DNA from: Comamonas sp.
GTDB lineage: Bacteria; Pseudomonadota; Gammaproteobacteria; Burkholderiales; Burkholderiaceae_C
Length of the DNA stretch: 64,000 nucleotides
Reading direction: 5' to 3'
Assembly (NCBI GenBank): GCA_015478895.1
Contig: JADMKK010000057.1
Coordinates: 62,001-126,000, forward strand
The position numbers were made by a program, and so were the translations under genes. Shown piece by piece: positions 1 through 8,105 of this stretch; position 1 is the stretch's first letter, and every line of letters starts with the position of its first letter. The notes below the pieces were generated by a model that saw only the letters and a program-made list of their open reading frames with translations, made no database searches and was not told the origin of the DNA.

Positions 1-1071
1 AGCGATGACCCCGTTGCTGCCGCGCAGGCCGAGCGCGCCCGCACCCGCCAAAGCCGCATTGAGACCGACCAGCGCACGCTGGACGCGCAAACGGCCACCA
101 TCAAGTACGGCGAGTCCACGCTGGGTGAAATCAACGGCGCGATGCAAGAATTCCGCTCGCTCATCGTCAACGCGGGTAATGGTGCATACAACCAGACGCA
201 ACGCGACACCTTGGTAGAGCAGCTGCAAAACCTGCGCAGTCAGATACTGACGTACAGCAATCGCCAGGACAGCAACGGCCTGCCGCTGTTCCGGGGTCTG
301 GATGCCAACTCCAGCCATGTGTTTCCCAATGGAACGCAGAGCATGCAGTCTGGCCAGACGAACCCAGGCGAATACACCATCACCAATTCGCTCGATGGTG
401 CTTTGGCATTCTTTAGCGGCAAAACCGGCAATGGCGTTTTGGCGGTCGATGTGGGCGCTACCAACCAAGGTCTGGCATGGGCCGATGTCGGCACCATCCG
501 CGACCCCGCGACTGCCATTGCCCTGACCACCCCCATCGATATTACCTTCCGTGATGGCGCTTCGGGTGGCATGGAATACAGCGTGGACGGCACCAACTGG
601 GCTGCGTACAAGTCAGGCGACACCATTGCGGTGGCTGGCATGGATTTGGTAATTACGGGTGCGCCCAAAGCTGGCGATACCTTCACCGTTAAAAGCAGTG
701 AACGCCAGTCGATCTTTGAAGTGCTGGACAGCGCGATCAAGACCGTCAAAGACAATGTCAAGCCCGATGGTTCCACTGTCTACGGTGGACTGGCGCACGG
801 GCTGGCCAAGTCTCTGGCGGAAATTGATACGCAACTCAACCGCGTCTCCACCGTGCGTGGCTTTGCGGGTGACTTGCTCAATCAGGCCGAGCGCATGGGC
901 TCCACGCTGCTGGAACGCAACGAGCAGATGGAAAGCCAGCGCTCTGCTGCTGAAGACATCGACATGGTGGCCGCGCTGTCGCAGCTGAAGACGCAGGAAA
1001 CCGCCATCTCAGCCGCGTTGCAGTCGTATGCTTCCATCCAGAAGCTGTCCCTGTTCAACTACATCAACTAA
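1..1071 (+). CDS. flgL: Flagellar hook-associated protein 3 (FlgL, hook-filament junction), 5' truncated by the window edge
   Basis: FlgL is the second junction protein between hook and filament, a flagellin-like secreted structural protein. The reading frame is open from base 1. The first residues, SDDPVAAAQAE, match the conserved 'PSDDPVAAA' stretch about 35-45 residues into FlgL/flagellin N-termini, so only a short N-terminal part is missing. The N-terminal helical region is followed by a variable middle domain. The C-terminal flagellin-like helix is clear (ERNEQMESQRSAAEDIDM, then LQSYASIQKLSLFNYIN at the stop). The upstream flagellar operon (presumably flgK) lies outside the window. The 3' neighbour is an HDOD protein 32 bases on in the same direction. 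Confidence 0.93.
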   Translation, partial: SDDPVAAAQAERARTRQSRIETDQRTLDAQTATIKYGESTLGEINGAMQEFRSLIVNAGNGAYNQTQRDTLVEQLQNLRSQILTYSNRQDSNGLPLFRGLDANSSHVFPNGTQSMQSGQTNPGEYTITNSLDGALAFFSGKTGNGVLAVDVGATNQGLAWADVGTIRDPATAIALTTPIDITFRDGASGGMEYSVDGTNWAAYKSGDTIAVAGMDLVITGAPKAGDTFTVKSSERQSIFEVLDSAIKTVKDNVKPDGSTVYGGLAHGLAKSLAEIDTQLNRVSTVRGFAGDLLNQAERMGSTLLERNEQMESQRSAAEDIDMVAALSQLKTQETAISAALQSYASIQKLSLFNYIN

Positions 1072-1103
1072 AACCGCAGTCTTTGACTGCATAGGCGCAT
1101 AAG

Positions 1104-2330
1104 GTGCAATTTGTTCTGAACGCTCTGGCGTTGGGCTATCGCCCGCTGTGGAATGCCGAACGTAACTTGGCAGGCGTGCAGCTGTTTTTGCACGATGAAG
1201 CTGACACGCTGGTCGATAGCGCCCATTTGCTGCGCATCTTGCAGGAGATGTGGGCCCCGACCTCGCCGTTGCTATTGCTCTCGCCGCACTCGCAGCGCTT
1301 GCTGCAAAGCTTGCTGGAACACATCACACCCAGCCCCGCCTGGGCGCTGGAAATCCGTGCCGACTGGCTGGCGCAGGATGTGGTGCTGCAATCGCACGTT
1401 GCTGTTGCCGCACAGCGCGGTGTGCGCATGGTCTGGCGTGGCAGCATGGCCCTGCTGCCCAATGCACAACAGGCGAACAATTTTGTCTGCAGCCTGCTGC
1501 ATCTGGAACCGCAAGATGCTTTTGCATTGATGCAAATTCCTTCAGACCAGCCCGTGCCCCAGCGCTTGATGCTGCTGGAGCACCAGATGTACGAACAGAT
1601 TCACAGCCAGCCTCTGGTGCGCCGTTGCCTGGAGCAATACCACGCCAGCGCGGTGGCAGGCTGGCCGGTGGAAGATGTGCTGCACCGCATGCGCGGCTCG
1701 CGCGTGCTGCATCCCTCGCACGCGCATGTATTGCGCTTGATGAAGGCCGTGGATGCTGACCAGTCGCTGGACACGTTTGAAGAAATTCTGAGCGAAGATT
1801 CGCTGCTGGCCTACCGCTTCATGCTGTACGCCAACTCCGCCGCACTGGGCGCACGCAACCCGATCAACTCCCTGCGCCGCGCGCTGGTCATGCTGGGCTA
1901 CGGCACCATGCAGTCGTGGCTGGCCACGCAACTGGGGCATGCCAGCCATGAAAAAGACCTGCACCCAATTCGCCTGGCGGCCGTCATGCGGGCGCAACTG
2001 ACTTCGTACTTGCTTGATGCCGGTGTGAGCCAGGAACTGCGCAGCGAGGTGTACCTGTGCGGCCTGTTCTCGCACCTGGACGAGGTGCTTGACGAGCCGC
2101 TGGAAACCACGCTGACTCGCCTGCCCCTGTCCGAGCGCATTGCCGATGCCGCCGTGCGCGGCGAAGGCCCTTATGCGCCCAGCCTGCAGCTGGCGCAGGC
2201 CATGGAGCGTGAAGACGGCGGCAGCACCATCCGCACGCTGTGTGCCGAATACGATATCTCGCTGGAACACGTCAACCGCTCTTTGCTGCGCCTGGCCTGT
2301 GATTGGCCTAGTCAGCGGCCTAGCTGGTAA
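1104..2330 (+). CDS. HDOD domain protein with degenerate EAL-like N-terminal half (YuxH-type)
   Basis: A 408-residue protein starting with GTG at 1104. The C-terminal half (about 200-340) is an HDOD domain, visible as 'VLRLMKAVDAD', 'EEILSEDSLLAYRFMLYANSAA' in parts, and the hallmark 'INSLRRALVMLGYGTM' near residue 250. The N-terminal part resembles the EAL-like module of EAL-HDOD regulators ('GYRPLWNAERNLAGVQLF', 'ALEIRADWL'), but I see no intact EAL catalytic triad, so c-di-GMP hydrolysis is unlikely. HDOD proteins are usually signalling scaffolds affecting motility or stress responses. Its position right after flgL makes a motility-linked role plausible, but that is inference. A terminator follows at about 2408. 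Confidence 0.82.
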   Translation: MQFVLNALALGYRPLWNAERNLAGVQLFLHDEADTLVDSAHLLRILQEMWAPTSPLLLLSPHSQRLLQSLLEHITPSPAWALEIRADWLAQDVVLQSHVAVAAQRGVRMVWRGSMALLPNAQQANNFVCSLLHLEPQDAFALMQIPSDQPVPQRLMLLEHQMYEQIHSQPLVRRCLEQYHASAVAGWPVEDVLHRMRGSRVLHPSHAHVLRLMKAVDADQSLDTFEEILSEDSLLAYRFMLYANSAALGARNPINSLRRALVMLGYGTMQSWLATQLGHASHEKDLHPIRLAAVMRAQLTSYLLDAGVSQELRSEVYLCGLFSHLDEVLDEPLETTLTRLPLSERIADAAVRGEGPYAPSLQLAQAMEREDGGSTIRTLCAEYDISLEHVNRSLLRLACDWPSQRPSW

Positions 2331-2344
2331 GCAGCGCCAGCAGC

Positions 2345-2370
2345 GCTATCAAAAACAGGAGCTATGTGCC
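2345..2370. repeat. Partial copy of the R1 family intergenic repeat
   Basis: GCTATCAAAAACAGGAGCTA just after the HDOD stop resembles one arm of the R1 element (see 21319-21370 and 35936-35998, which on the minus strand carries AAACAGGAGCTGCTAGCCC). The complementary half is not preserved, so I regard this as a decayed half-copy. Confidence 0.45.
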
Positions 2371-2407
2371 CTGACATTTAAACGATTTCAACAACAAAAC
2401 ACCTTGA

Positions 2408-2447
2408 AACCGAAGCAATGCCAGGGCGCACTGCTTCGGTTTTTTAC
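2408..2447 (+). terminator. Intrinsic terminator after the HDOD gene
   Basis: AACCGAAGCA (2408-2417) pairs with TGCTTCGGTT (2432-2441) and is followed by a run of T. It lies 78 bases after the HDOD stop and ends the flgL-side transcript before the LysE gene. Confidence 0.85.
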
Positions 2448-2534
2448 TTTTGCTGTCCCGACCGGTACAAACATGGCTGTTCGAAGGCGGAATCTGTCTC
2501 TACAGTCAAGCGCTTTGCCGCAGCTGTAGCGTCT

Positions 2535-3134
2535 ATGCCTGTCCAAGAATTCACCGCCCTGCTCGTGCTGATGACCGCCATGAGCTTTTCCCCCGGCCCC
2601 AACACCACCTTGTCCACCGCACTGGCCGCCAACCACGGCTTGCGGCGCAGCATGGGGTTTGTGCTGGCCGTTCCCGTGGGCTGGTGCGTGCTGCTGCTGT
2701 TGTGCGCAGCGGGCTTGGGGGCTTTGATCACCAGCATCCCAGCCCTACGCTGGGGTGTGAAAGGCGTGGGCATTGCCTATTTGGTGTGGCTGGCCTTCAA
2801 ACTTGGCGCCAGCGGCAAACTGGCACAAGCCCGACCCGAGCAGTTGCAGGTGGGGTTCTGGCAAGGCGTTTTGCTGCAATTCGTCAACATCAAGGCATGG
2901 CTTTTGGCGTTGACCATCGTCGCAGGCTGGGTGGCAGGTCAACCGGACTGGCTGCTGCGCATGGCTGTCGTGCTGCCGGTCATGATGTTCTACGCGTTCA
3001 CCAGCAATTTACTCTATGCCTTTGTGGGAGCGGCTTTGCGCCAGTGGCTGGCCCAAGGGCAGCGGCTTTTGTGGTTTAACCGTGGCATGGCCGCTTTGCT
3101 CTTGGCGACAGCGGCTTGGATGCTGTCTGCCTGA
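2535..3134 (+). CDS. LysE/RhtB family amino-acid exporter
   Basis: About 199 residues of hydrophobic sequence, the usual size for LysE-family efflux proteins. The N-terminus, MPVQEFTALLVLMTAMSFSPGP followed by NTTLS, carries the 'SPGPN' motif that follows the first membrane helix. About six hydrophobic segments follow. I chose the ATG at 2535 because the longer in-frame extension upstream is hydrophilic and runs into the preceding terminator. Likely role: inner-membrane export of an amino acid or analogue; the substrate is not predictable. It is transcribed alone from a 200-base gap. Confidence 0.9.
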   Translation: MPVQEFTALLVLMTAMSFSPGPNTTLSTALAANHGLRRSMGFVLAVPVGWCVLLLLCAAGLGALITSIPALRWGVKGVGIAYLVWLAFKLGASGKLAQARPEQLQVGFWQGVLLQFVNIKAWLLALTIVAGWVAGQPDWLLRMAVVLPVMMFYAFTSNLLYAFVGAALRQWLAQGQRLLWFNRGMAALLLATAAWMLSA

Positions 3135-3365
3135 TGGCACAGTTTTTTTAAAACCCTGATCTGAAAGCATGGCTGCATGGCTCCACAATAGACAACACTG
3201 GCATGTGGCCGCCTACCTGCAGCCGCACGCCGATTGCCAAACTGGCCCCGGCGATCTCCGTGTTTACGGGGCTTTATGGCCATGCTGCACAACGGTATGC
3301 TCTTTGCAACAAGCTTTTGCCAGCACGCGCACAGTGCGCGCGCTGCTTATTGAGATTGAGTAGTT

Positions 3366-4550
3366 ATGACGAATTGGACCCTGGCTGCCCGCACAGCCAA
3401 AATGAACTCATCCGCGATCCGCGAGATCCTGAAGCTGACCGACCGCCCCGGCATCATCAGCATGGCCGGTGGCCTGCCCGCGCCAGCCAGCTTCCCGATC
3501 TCCGCTTTCACGCAAGCCTGCAACACGGTCATGGAACGCGACGGCGCCGCCGCATTGCAATACAGCACCACCGAAGGCTTTCCTGCACTGCGCCAAGCGA
3601 TTGCAGATTTTCTGCCTTGGGATGTGAACCCTGACCAAATCCTGATCACGACCGGCAGCCAGCAAGCGCTGGACTTGATCGGCAAGATCTTCCTGGACAA
3701 GGGCAGCCGCATCCTGGTGGAAAAGCCCACCTACCTGGGCGCGCTGCAGGCCTTCACCCCTATGGAACCTGTGGCCGTGGGCGTGAACAGCGACAGCGAA
3801 GGCATGCTGATTGATGACTTTGCCGCCAAAGTGGGCTCAGGCGACGACAAGGCCCGCGTGGCCTATGTGCTGCCCAACTTCCAGAACCCCACCGGCCGCA
3901 CCATGAGCGAGGCCCGCCGCCAAGCCTTGGTGGAAAAGGCCAAGGAACTGGACATTCCACTGGTGGAAGACAACCCCTACGGTGACCTCTGGTACGAAGG
4001 CGAGCCCCCCTTGCCATTGGCAGCGCGCAACCCCGAGGGCGTGATCTACATGGGCTCGTTCTCCAAGGTGCTGGCCCCCGGCCTGCGTGTGGGCTTCATC
4101 GTGGCGCCCAAGTCCGTCTACGGCAAACTGACGCAAGCCAAGCAGGCCGCTGATTTGCACAGCCCCAGCTTTAACCAGCGCGTGGTCGCTGAGGTGATGA
4201 AAGACGGCTTCTTGGAAAGCCACATCCCCACCATCCGCGCCATGTACAAGGTGCAGCGCGACGTGATGCTGGTGGCGCTGGAGCGCGAGATGGAAGGCCT
4301 GGGCGTGACCTGGACGCGTCCTGTGGGCGGCATGTTCCTGTGGGTGACCCTGCCCAAGGGCATGGATGCGCAAGTGCTGCTGGGCCACGCGGTCGAGCGC
4401 GGCATGGCCTTTGTGCCCGGCGCACCGTTCTACGCCGATGAGGCCGAAACCAACACGCTGCGCCTGTCGTACGTGACGGTATCGCCCGAGCAAATCCACC
4501 AAGGCATTGCCGCTTTGGGCGCGGCCATTCGCGCCTTGCAAGCCCAGTAA
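3366..4550 (+). CDS. PLP-dependent aminotransferase, class I/II (2-aminoadipate aminotransferase/LysN-like)
   Basis: A 394-residue fold-type I aminotransferase. Visible motifs are GGLPAPASFP near residue 35, the 'TTGSQQALDL' phosphate-loop region near 96, PNFQNPTGRTM (Asn174), EDNPYGDLWYEG (Asp202 and Tyr205), and SFSKVLAPGLRVG with the Schiff-base Lys at about 234. It lacks the GntR-type HTH domain of MocR regulators, so it is a stand-alone enzyme. The sequence style matches the LysN/2-aminoadipate or aromatic aminotransferase group; exact substrate unknown. A PhzF-family gene follows in the same direction and may share the transcript. Confidence 0.9.
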   Translation: MTNWTLAARTAKMNSSAIREILKLTDRPGIISMAGGLPAPASFPISAFTQACNTVMERDGAAALQYSTTEGFPALRQAIADFLPWDVNPDQILITTGSQQALDLIGKIFLDKGSRILVEKPTYLGALQAFTPMEPVAVGVNSDSEGMLIDDFAAKVGSGDDKARVAYVLPNFQNPTGRTMSEARRQALVEKAKELDIPLVEDNPYGDLWYEGEPPLPLAARNPEGVIYMGSFSKVLAPGLRVGFIVAPKSVYGKLTQAKQAADLHSPSFNQRVVAEVMKDGFLESHIPTIRAMYKVQRDVMLVALEREMEGLGVTWTRPVGGMFLWVTLPKGMDAQVLLGHAVERGMAFVPGAPFYADEAETNTLRLSYVTVSPEQIHQGIAALGAAIRALQAQ

Positions 4551-4656
4551 TCTGACCGTAAACCGGCAGCGCCGCGGCAAGTGGCGTATCGTTTCAAGCG
4601 CATTGCTGCACTCCAGCGATGCGCTTTTTTCTTTGGCCTTTTCATTCTCTGCACCC

Positions 4657-5595
4657 ATGCCCAGCACTGCCGCCTTTGCCCGCCCTTTCATGACCGTGGA
4701 TGTGTTCACTGCCGTGCCCTACCAAGGCAATCCAGTGTCCGTCGTGCTGGATGCCACCGGGCTGGATACCGCTCAGATGCAAGCCTTTGCGCGCTGGACC
4801 AATTTGTCAGAGACCACCTTTGTTCTGCCGCCCAGCGAGGCGGCACGCGCCCAAGGCGCGGATTACCAGGTGCGCATCTTTACGCCAGTGGGGGAGATGC
4901 CTTTTGCTGGCCACCCCACACTGGGCACTTGCCACGCATGGCTGGCCCATGGCGGCCAGCCGCAAGCCGCTGACCGCGTGGTGCAAGAGTGCGCCAAAGG
5001 GCTGATCACCATTGAGCGCTCGTCCAATGGTCTGGCCTTTGCCAACCCCACCACGCGCGCCCTGCCCTTGCCTGCGCAGCTGCACAAAATCTACGAAGCC
5101 ATCGGCATCCATACCGAGCAGGTGGTCGATGCCGCCTATTTGGACAACGGCCCACACTGGCTGTGCTTGCTGCTCGACAGCACCGACACCGTGCTGTCGC
5201 TGGAGCCAGATTTGGCACGCATCAAAGCCTTGGGCCACAAAGTGGGCGTTGCGGCCTTGTATGACGACGCCGATGCCACGCCCTTGATTGGCCGCGCCTG
5301 CCGCGAGGCCGAGGCTTTTTCTACCGGTTTGCGAGCCCGCTCGGCGTCTGCGCAGGCACAACTGGAAGTGCGTGCCTTCAGCACCACCGGTATGGAAGAC
5401 CCCGTCACCGGCAGCTTGAACGGCTGCCTGGCCCAATGGCTGATCGAGCAAGGCCACCTGAACGCTCCGTACATAGCCAACCAGGGCGCCTGCGTGGGCC
5501 GCGATGGCTGGATCAGCCTGCGCCAAGATGCCGCCCAGCAACTGTGGGTGGGTGGGCATGTTGTTCTGTGTGTGCAAGGCGAGGTCTTTTTGTGA
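4657..5595 (+). CDS. PhzF family isomerase/epimerase
   Basis: About 312 residues, typical for PhzF proteins, which have two similar half-domains like diaminopimelate epimerase. Near the N-terminus are VDVFTAVPYQGNPVSVVLD and LSETTFVLPP. The Glu of SETTF (about residue 52) corresponds to the catalytic acid of PhzF. GEMPFAGHPTLGT (about 80) and EDPVTGSLNGCLAQW near the C-terminus are family signatures. I prefer the ATG at 4657; the ATG at 4690 (MTVDVF) is an alternative. The substrate is unknown, and no phenazine genes are nearby, so this is a generic family member. Confidence 0.9.
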   Translation: MPSTAAFARPFMTVDVFTAVPYQGNPVSVVLDATGLDTAQMQAFARWTNLSETTFVLPPSEAARAQGADYQVRIFTPVGEMPFAGHPTLGTCHAWLAHGGQPQAADRVVQECAKGLITIERSSNGLAFANPTTRALPLPAQLHKIYEAIGIHTEQVVDAAYLDNGPHWLCLLLDSTDTVLSLEPDLARIKALGHKVGVAALYDDADATPLIGRACREAEAFSTGLRARSASAQAQLEVRAFSTTGMEDPVTGSLNGCLAQWLIEQGHLNAPYIANQGACVGRDGWISLRQDAAQQLWVGGHVVLCVQGEVFL

Positions 5596-5726
5596 TGAGC
5601 CCGCTTTTGCCGCCCCACCATGGTTCATCCATATTCTGGTTAACTAGGTAGACACTGAGAGCGAATTTTCTCGCAGGTCACCTGCAAGACAGAGCAAGGC
5701 GTAGCGCCTCTCCACAATCTGTGCGC

Positions 5727-6398
5727 ATGGGAACCCTTTACCTCGTACGCCACGGCCAGGCATCGTTTGGCGCTGATGACTATGACCAGCTCAGCCCTTT
5801 GGGCACACAGCAGGCGCAGCAACTGGGCCACTATTGGCAAGCACGTGGAATGCGCTTTGACGCGGTCTACACCGGCACGCTCAAGCGCCACGTTCAAACC
5901 CTGGAAGGCATTGCGCAAACATTGCAAGGCCTGCCGCCAGCGCAAACGCTGCCTGCACTCAACGAATATGACAGCCACGCCTTGATTCGCTGCATTCATC
6001 CCGAGCCCTTAGGGCCTGTGGATACGCCAGAGACTTATCGCGCGCACTTTCGGCTGCTGTGTGATGCGATGGCGCAATGGATGTCAGGGGTGATCAGCCC
6101 CCAAGGCATGCCCACATGGGAGGTCTTCTCAGGCGATATTCGACAAGCGCTCGATCAAATGCGTCGCCAGCACCACGCGGGCAATGTGCTGGTCGTCAGC
6201 AGTGGCGGCCCTATCTCCACGGCCACCAGTTTGGTTCTGGGTGCCGGGCCTGAAGTGTCGATTGCACTGAATATGCGTATCCGCAACACGGCGGTAACCG
6301 AACTCAGCATGAGTTCCAAACGACTGATGCTGCAGACCTTCAATACGCTCAACCACCTGGACACCCCCGAAACCAAAGATTGGGTGACCTTTGCCTGA
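5727..6398 (+). CDS. Histidine phosphatase family protein (phosphoglycerate mutase-like)
   Basis: A 223-residue protein starting MGTLYLVRHGQASF, with the branch-1 histidine phosphatase motif RHG at residues 8-10 (His9 is the predicted phospho-acceptor). A later 'YTGTLKRHVQT' segment supplies the conserved basic residue, and VLVVSSGGPIST near the C-terminus corresponds to the usual second catalytic His region. In this protein Ser/Gly occupy the place where many members have His, so activity should not be assumed. I chose the ATG at 5727 rather than the GTG two codons upstream because it directly precedes the family's first strand. Substrate unknown. Confidence 0.86.
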   Translation: MGTLYLVRHGQASFGADDYDQLSPLGTQQAQQLGHYWQARGMRFDAVYTGTLKRHVQTLEGIAQTLQGLPPAQTLPALNEYDSHALIRCIHPEPLGPVDTPETYRAHFRLLCDAMAQWMSGVISPQGMPTWEVFSGDIRQALDQMRRQHHAGNVLVVSSGGPISTATSLVLGAGPEVSIALNMRIRNTAVTELSMSSKRLMLQTFNTLNHLDTPETKDWVTFA

Positions 6399-6532
6399 AG
6401 CAAAGCCACTGCGCTAAGCCACGCAAAGGACAAGCGCTTGGCCGACATCAGGCTGCGCTGTGGCATTCCAGGCCCGCGAGCGCAATAGCGTTTACAAAAA
6501 TGGGAACCTATTTTTGTTGGAGCGCCGCATCC

Positions 6533-7165
6533 ATGTTCTCCCCGTGTCCTGACCAAGCCCTGGAGCCGCAACTGTCTGTGCAAGATATGCAAGCCTTGCG
6601 CAGTTTTTTGGGCGATGCCATTCAGGCACACCAGTCCATTGCCATGCTGGACGTGGGCAACCAGCGCTGTCGGCTAATGATCAGCGAGGGCCTCCACGGC
6701 CACCCACAGCCGGTCTTTCACCACGTATTGATAGGCATGGATTTACTGGTCAAGCGCACGTTTAAAAACCGGATGCCTTCCGAAGCACAGCTGGAGCAAG
6801 GCATCATGCTGGTCGAAGATGCGGTCATGCCACTTGCCCGCTTGATACCTCCGAGCAACATGTTTGTCACGCGCGACCCCTGCCTGCTGGAAGTGGCGCG
6901 GCACGCACTGGGTCTGCCCGATATGCAGACCGCGTGGGACAACGCCGGTCGCCTGCCCGTTTTGGGCCGTGAAGCCATTGAGGCGCAATTTGATCTGCTC
7001 GCACGGCAGGCTGTACGGCCCCATTTGCCCATGGGGGATGTGCCCCAGTCACCACGCTGGGCAGCAGCATTGCTGATGCTGAGAGAAATCCTGCACCATT
7101 GGCAACTGGGCGCTGTACGCTTGCTGCCAAGTTTTCATCCCAACCTTCAGGCCCCAAGCGGCTGA
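6533..7165 (+). CDS. Hypothetical protein, no family recognised
   Basis: A 210-residue soluble protein. The ATG at 6533 is preceded by GGAG at 6519-6522, which decides the start over an upstream extension. I do not recognise a family. The sequence contains an N-terminal segment 'IAMLDVGNQRCRLMIS' that loosely recalls the first phosphate-binding strand of actin-like ATPases, but the other motifs of that fold are not evident, so I make no functional call. No signal peptide or membrane segment is seen. Its last 19 bases overlap the 3' end of the convergent creatininase-family gene. It follows the histidine phosphatase by 134 bases in the same direction. Confidence 0.7.
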   Translation: MFSPCPDQALEPQLSVQDMQALRSFLGDAIQAHQSIAMLDVGNQRCRLMISEGLHGHPQPVFHHVLIGMDLLVKRTFKNRMPSEAQLEQGIMLVEDAVMPLARLIPPSNMFVTRDPCLLEVARHALGLPDMQTAWDNAGRLPVLGREAIEAQFDLLARQAVRPHLPMGDVPQSPRWAAALLMLREILHHWQLGAVRLLPSFHPNLQAPSG

Positions 7166-8046
7166 GGTTCGCCACCCACCGTGTCTGCCGGCAAGGCGTG
7201 AATTTCGTGCAGCAGCTGTGCCAAGCTGCCTGCTGCACCCTCTACCAGCGCCTGCCCCCGTGCCGCATCAGCGGCTGCCGCATTACCAGCTGCCCCTTGG
7301 GGGTTGTAATCCTGCATGGCCCACCCCAGCTTGGCACTTTTGCCATTGCCCAAGATCGGAAATCGCTGGGCACGCAATGCCGAGGTACTGGCAAAGTTTT
7401 CAGCATGCTCCATGCGCACATGCTCGGCGGCCAGATGCAACATCATCGAAGTCTCGACCTCGCCTGCATGCACGCCAAAACGGTGCTCGTGGGCGCTGAA
7501 CGCCTCATTGACGCCCTGCGGCTGCGGCAAGTTAAACCAGCTGCAGTGGTAGACCAGCAGGCCGCACTGCATGCGCAGCTGGCGTGCCACGATGTCCATG
7601 CTGCTGACATTGCCGCCGTGGGCGTTAAAGATCAACAGTTTGCGGACGCCCGCTCTTGCAACACAGGCACCCAGCTCCGTCCACAAGGCCAGTAACGTCG
7701 TTGGAGACAAGCCCAGCGTGCCCGCATAGTCCTGGTGCTCCAGACTCAGGCCAATGGCTTGTGTGGGCAGCGCCAGCACGGGCACATCACGGGCAACCTG
7801 GGGCAAGGCAGCGTCCAGAATGCCATCCGTCAGTGTGGTGTCCACGCTCAAGGGCAGATGCGGGCCGTGCTGCTCGATCGCACCCACCGGCAGTATTGCC
7901 ACCGTCGCGGCAGCCAGGCCACTGCGCTGCGCCAGCGCAAAATCCCGCGCAGATACCTGCGCCCAGCGGCGTGATGGCCAGACTGTCAGGGGCCTTGCAG
8001 CATCAAGCGCAGGGGAAGAATGGGGGTGAGGGGTACGACTGCACAT
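7147..8046 (-). CDS. Creatininase family amidohydrolase
   Basis: About 299 residues from the ATG at 8046. Metal-ligand motifs of the creatininase fold are all present: LPVGAIEQHGPHLPLSVDT (Glu58, His60 and Asp69), FNAHGGN near residue 140 and HAGEVETS near 193. The family contains creatininase, mycofactocin MftE and archaeal FAPy deformylase, so the exact substrate cannot be set; no creatine-degradation or mycofactocin genes are adjacent. A longer in-frame extension upstream is rejected because it runs into the divergent MATE gene (8106). The two genes share a 59-base divergent gap. Confidence 0.9.
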   Translation of the reverse strand: MCSRTPHPHSSPALDAARPLTVWPSRRWAQVSARDFALAQRSGLAAATVAILPVGAIEQHGPHLPLSVDTTLTDGILDAALPQVARDVPVLALPTQAIGLSLEHQDYAGTLGLSPTTLLALWTELGACVARAGVRKLLIFNAHGGNVSSMDIVARQLRMQCGLLVYHCSWFNLPQPQGVNEAFSAHEHRFGVHAGEVETSMMLHLAAEHVRMEHAENFASTSALRAQRFPILGNGKSAKLGWAMQDYNPQGAAGNAAAADAARGQALVEGAAGSLAQLLHEIHALPADTVGGEPQPLGA

Positions 8047-8105
8047 GGACTCAATCTTAGGCGCTGTCTGGCAGACGTGGCGCTGCTGCGCCGCACAATC
8101 CCTGT

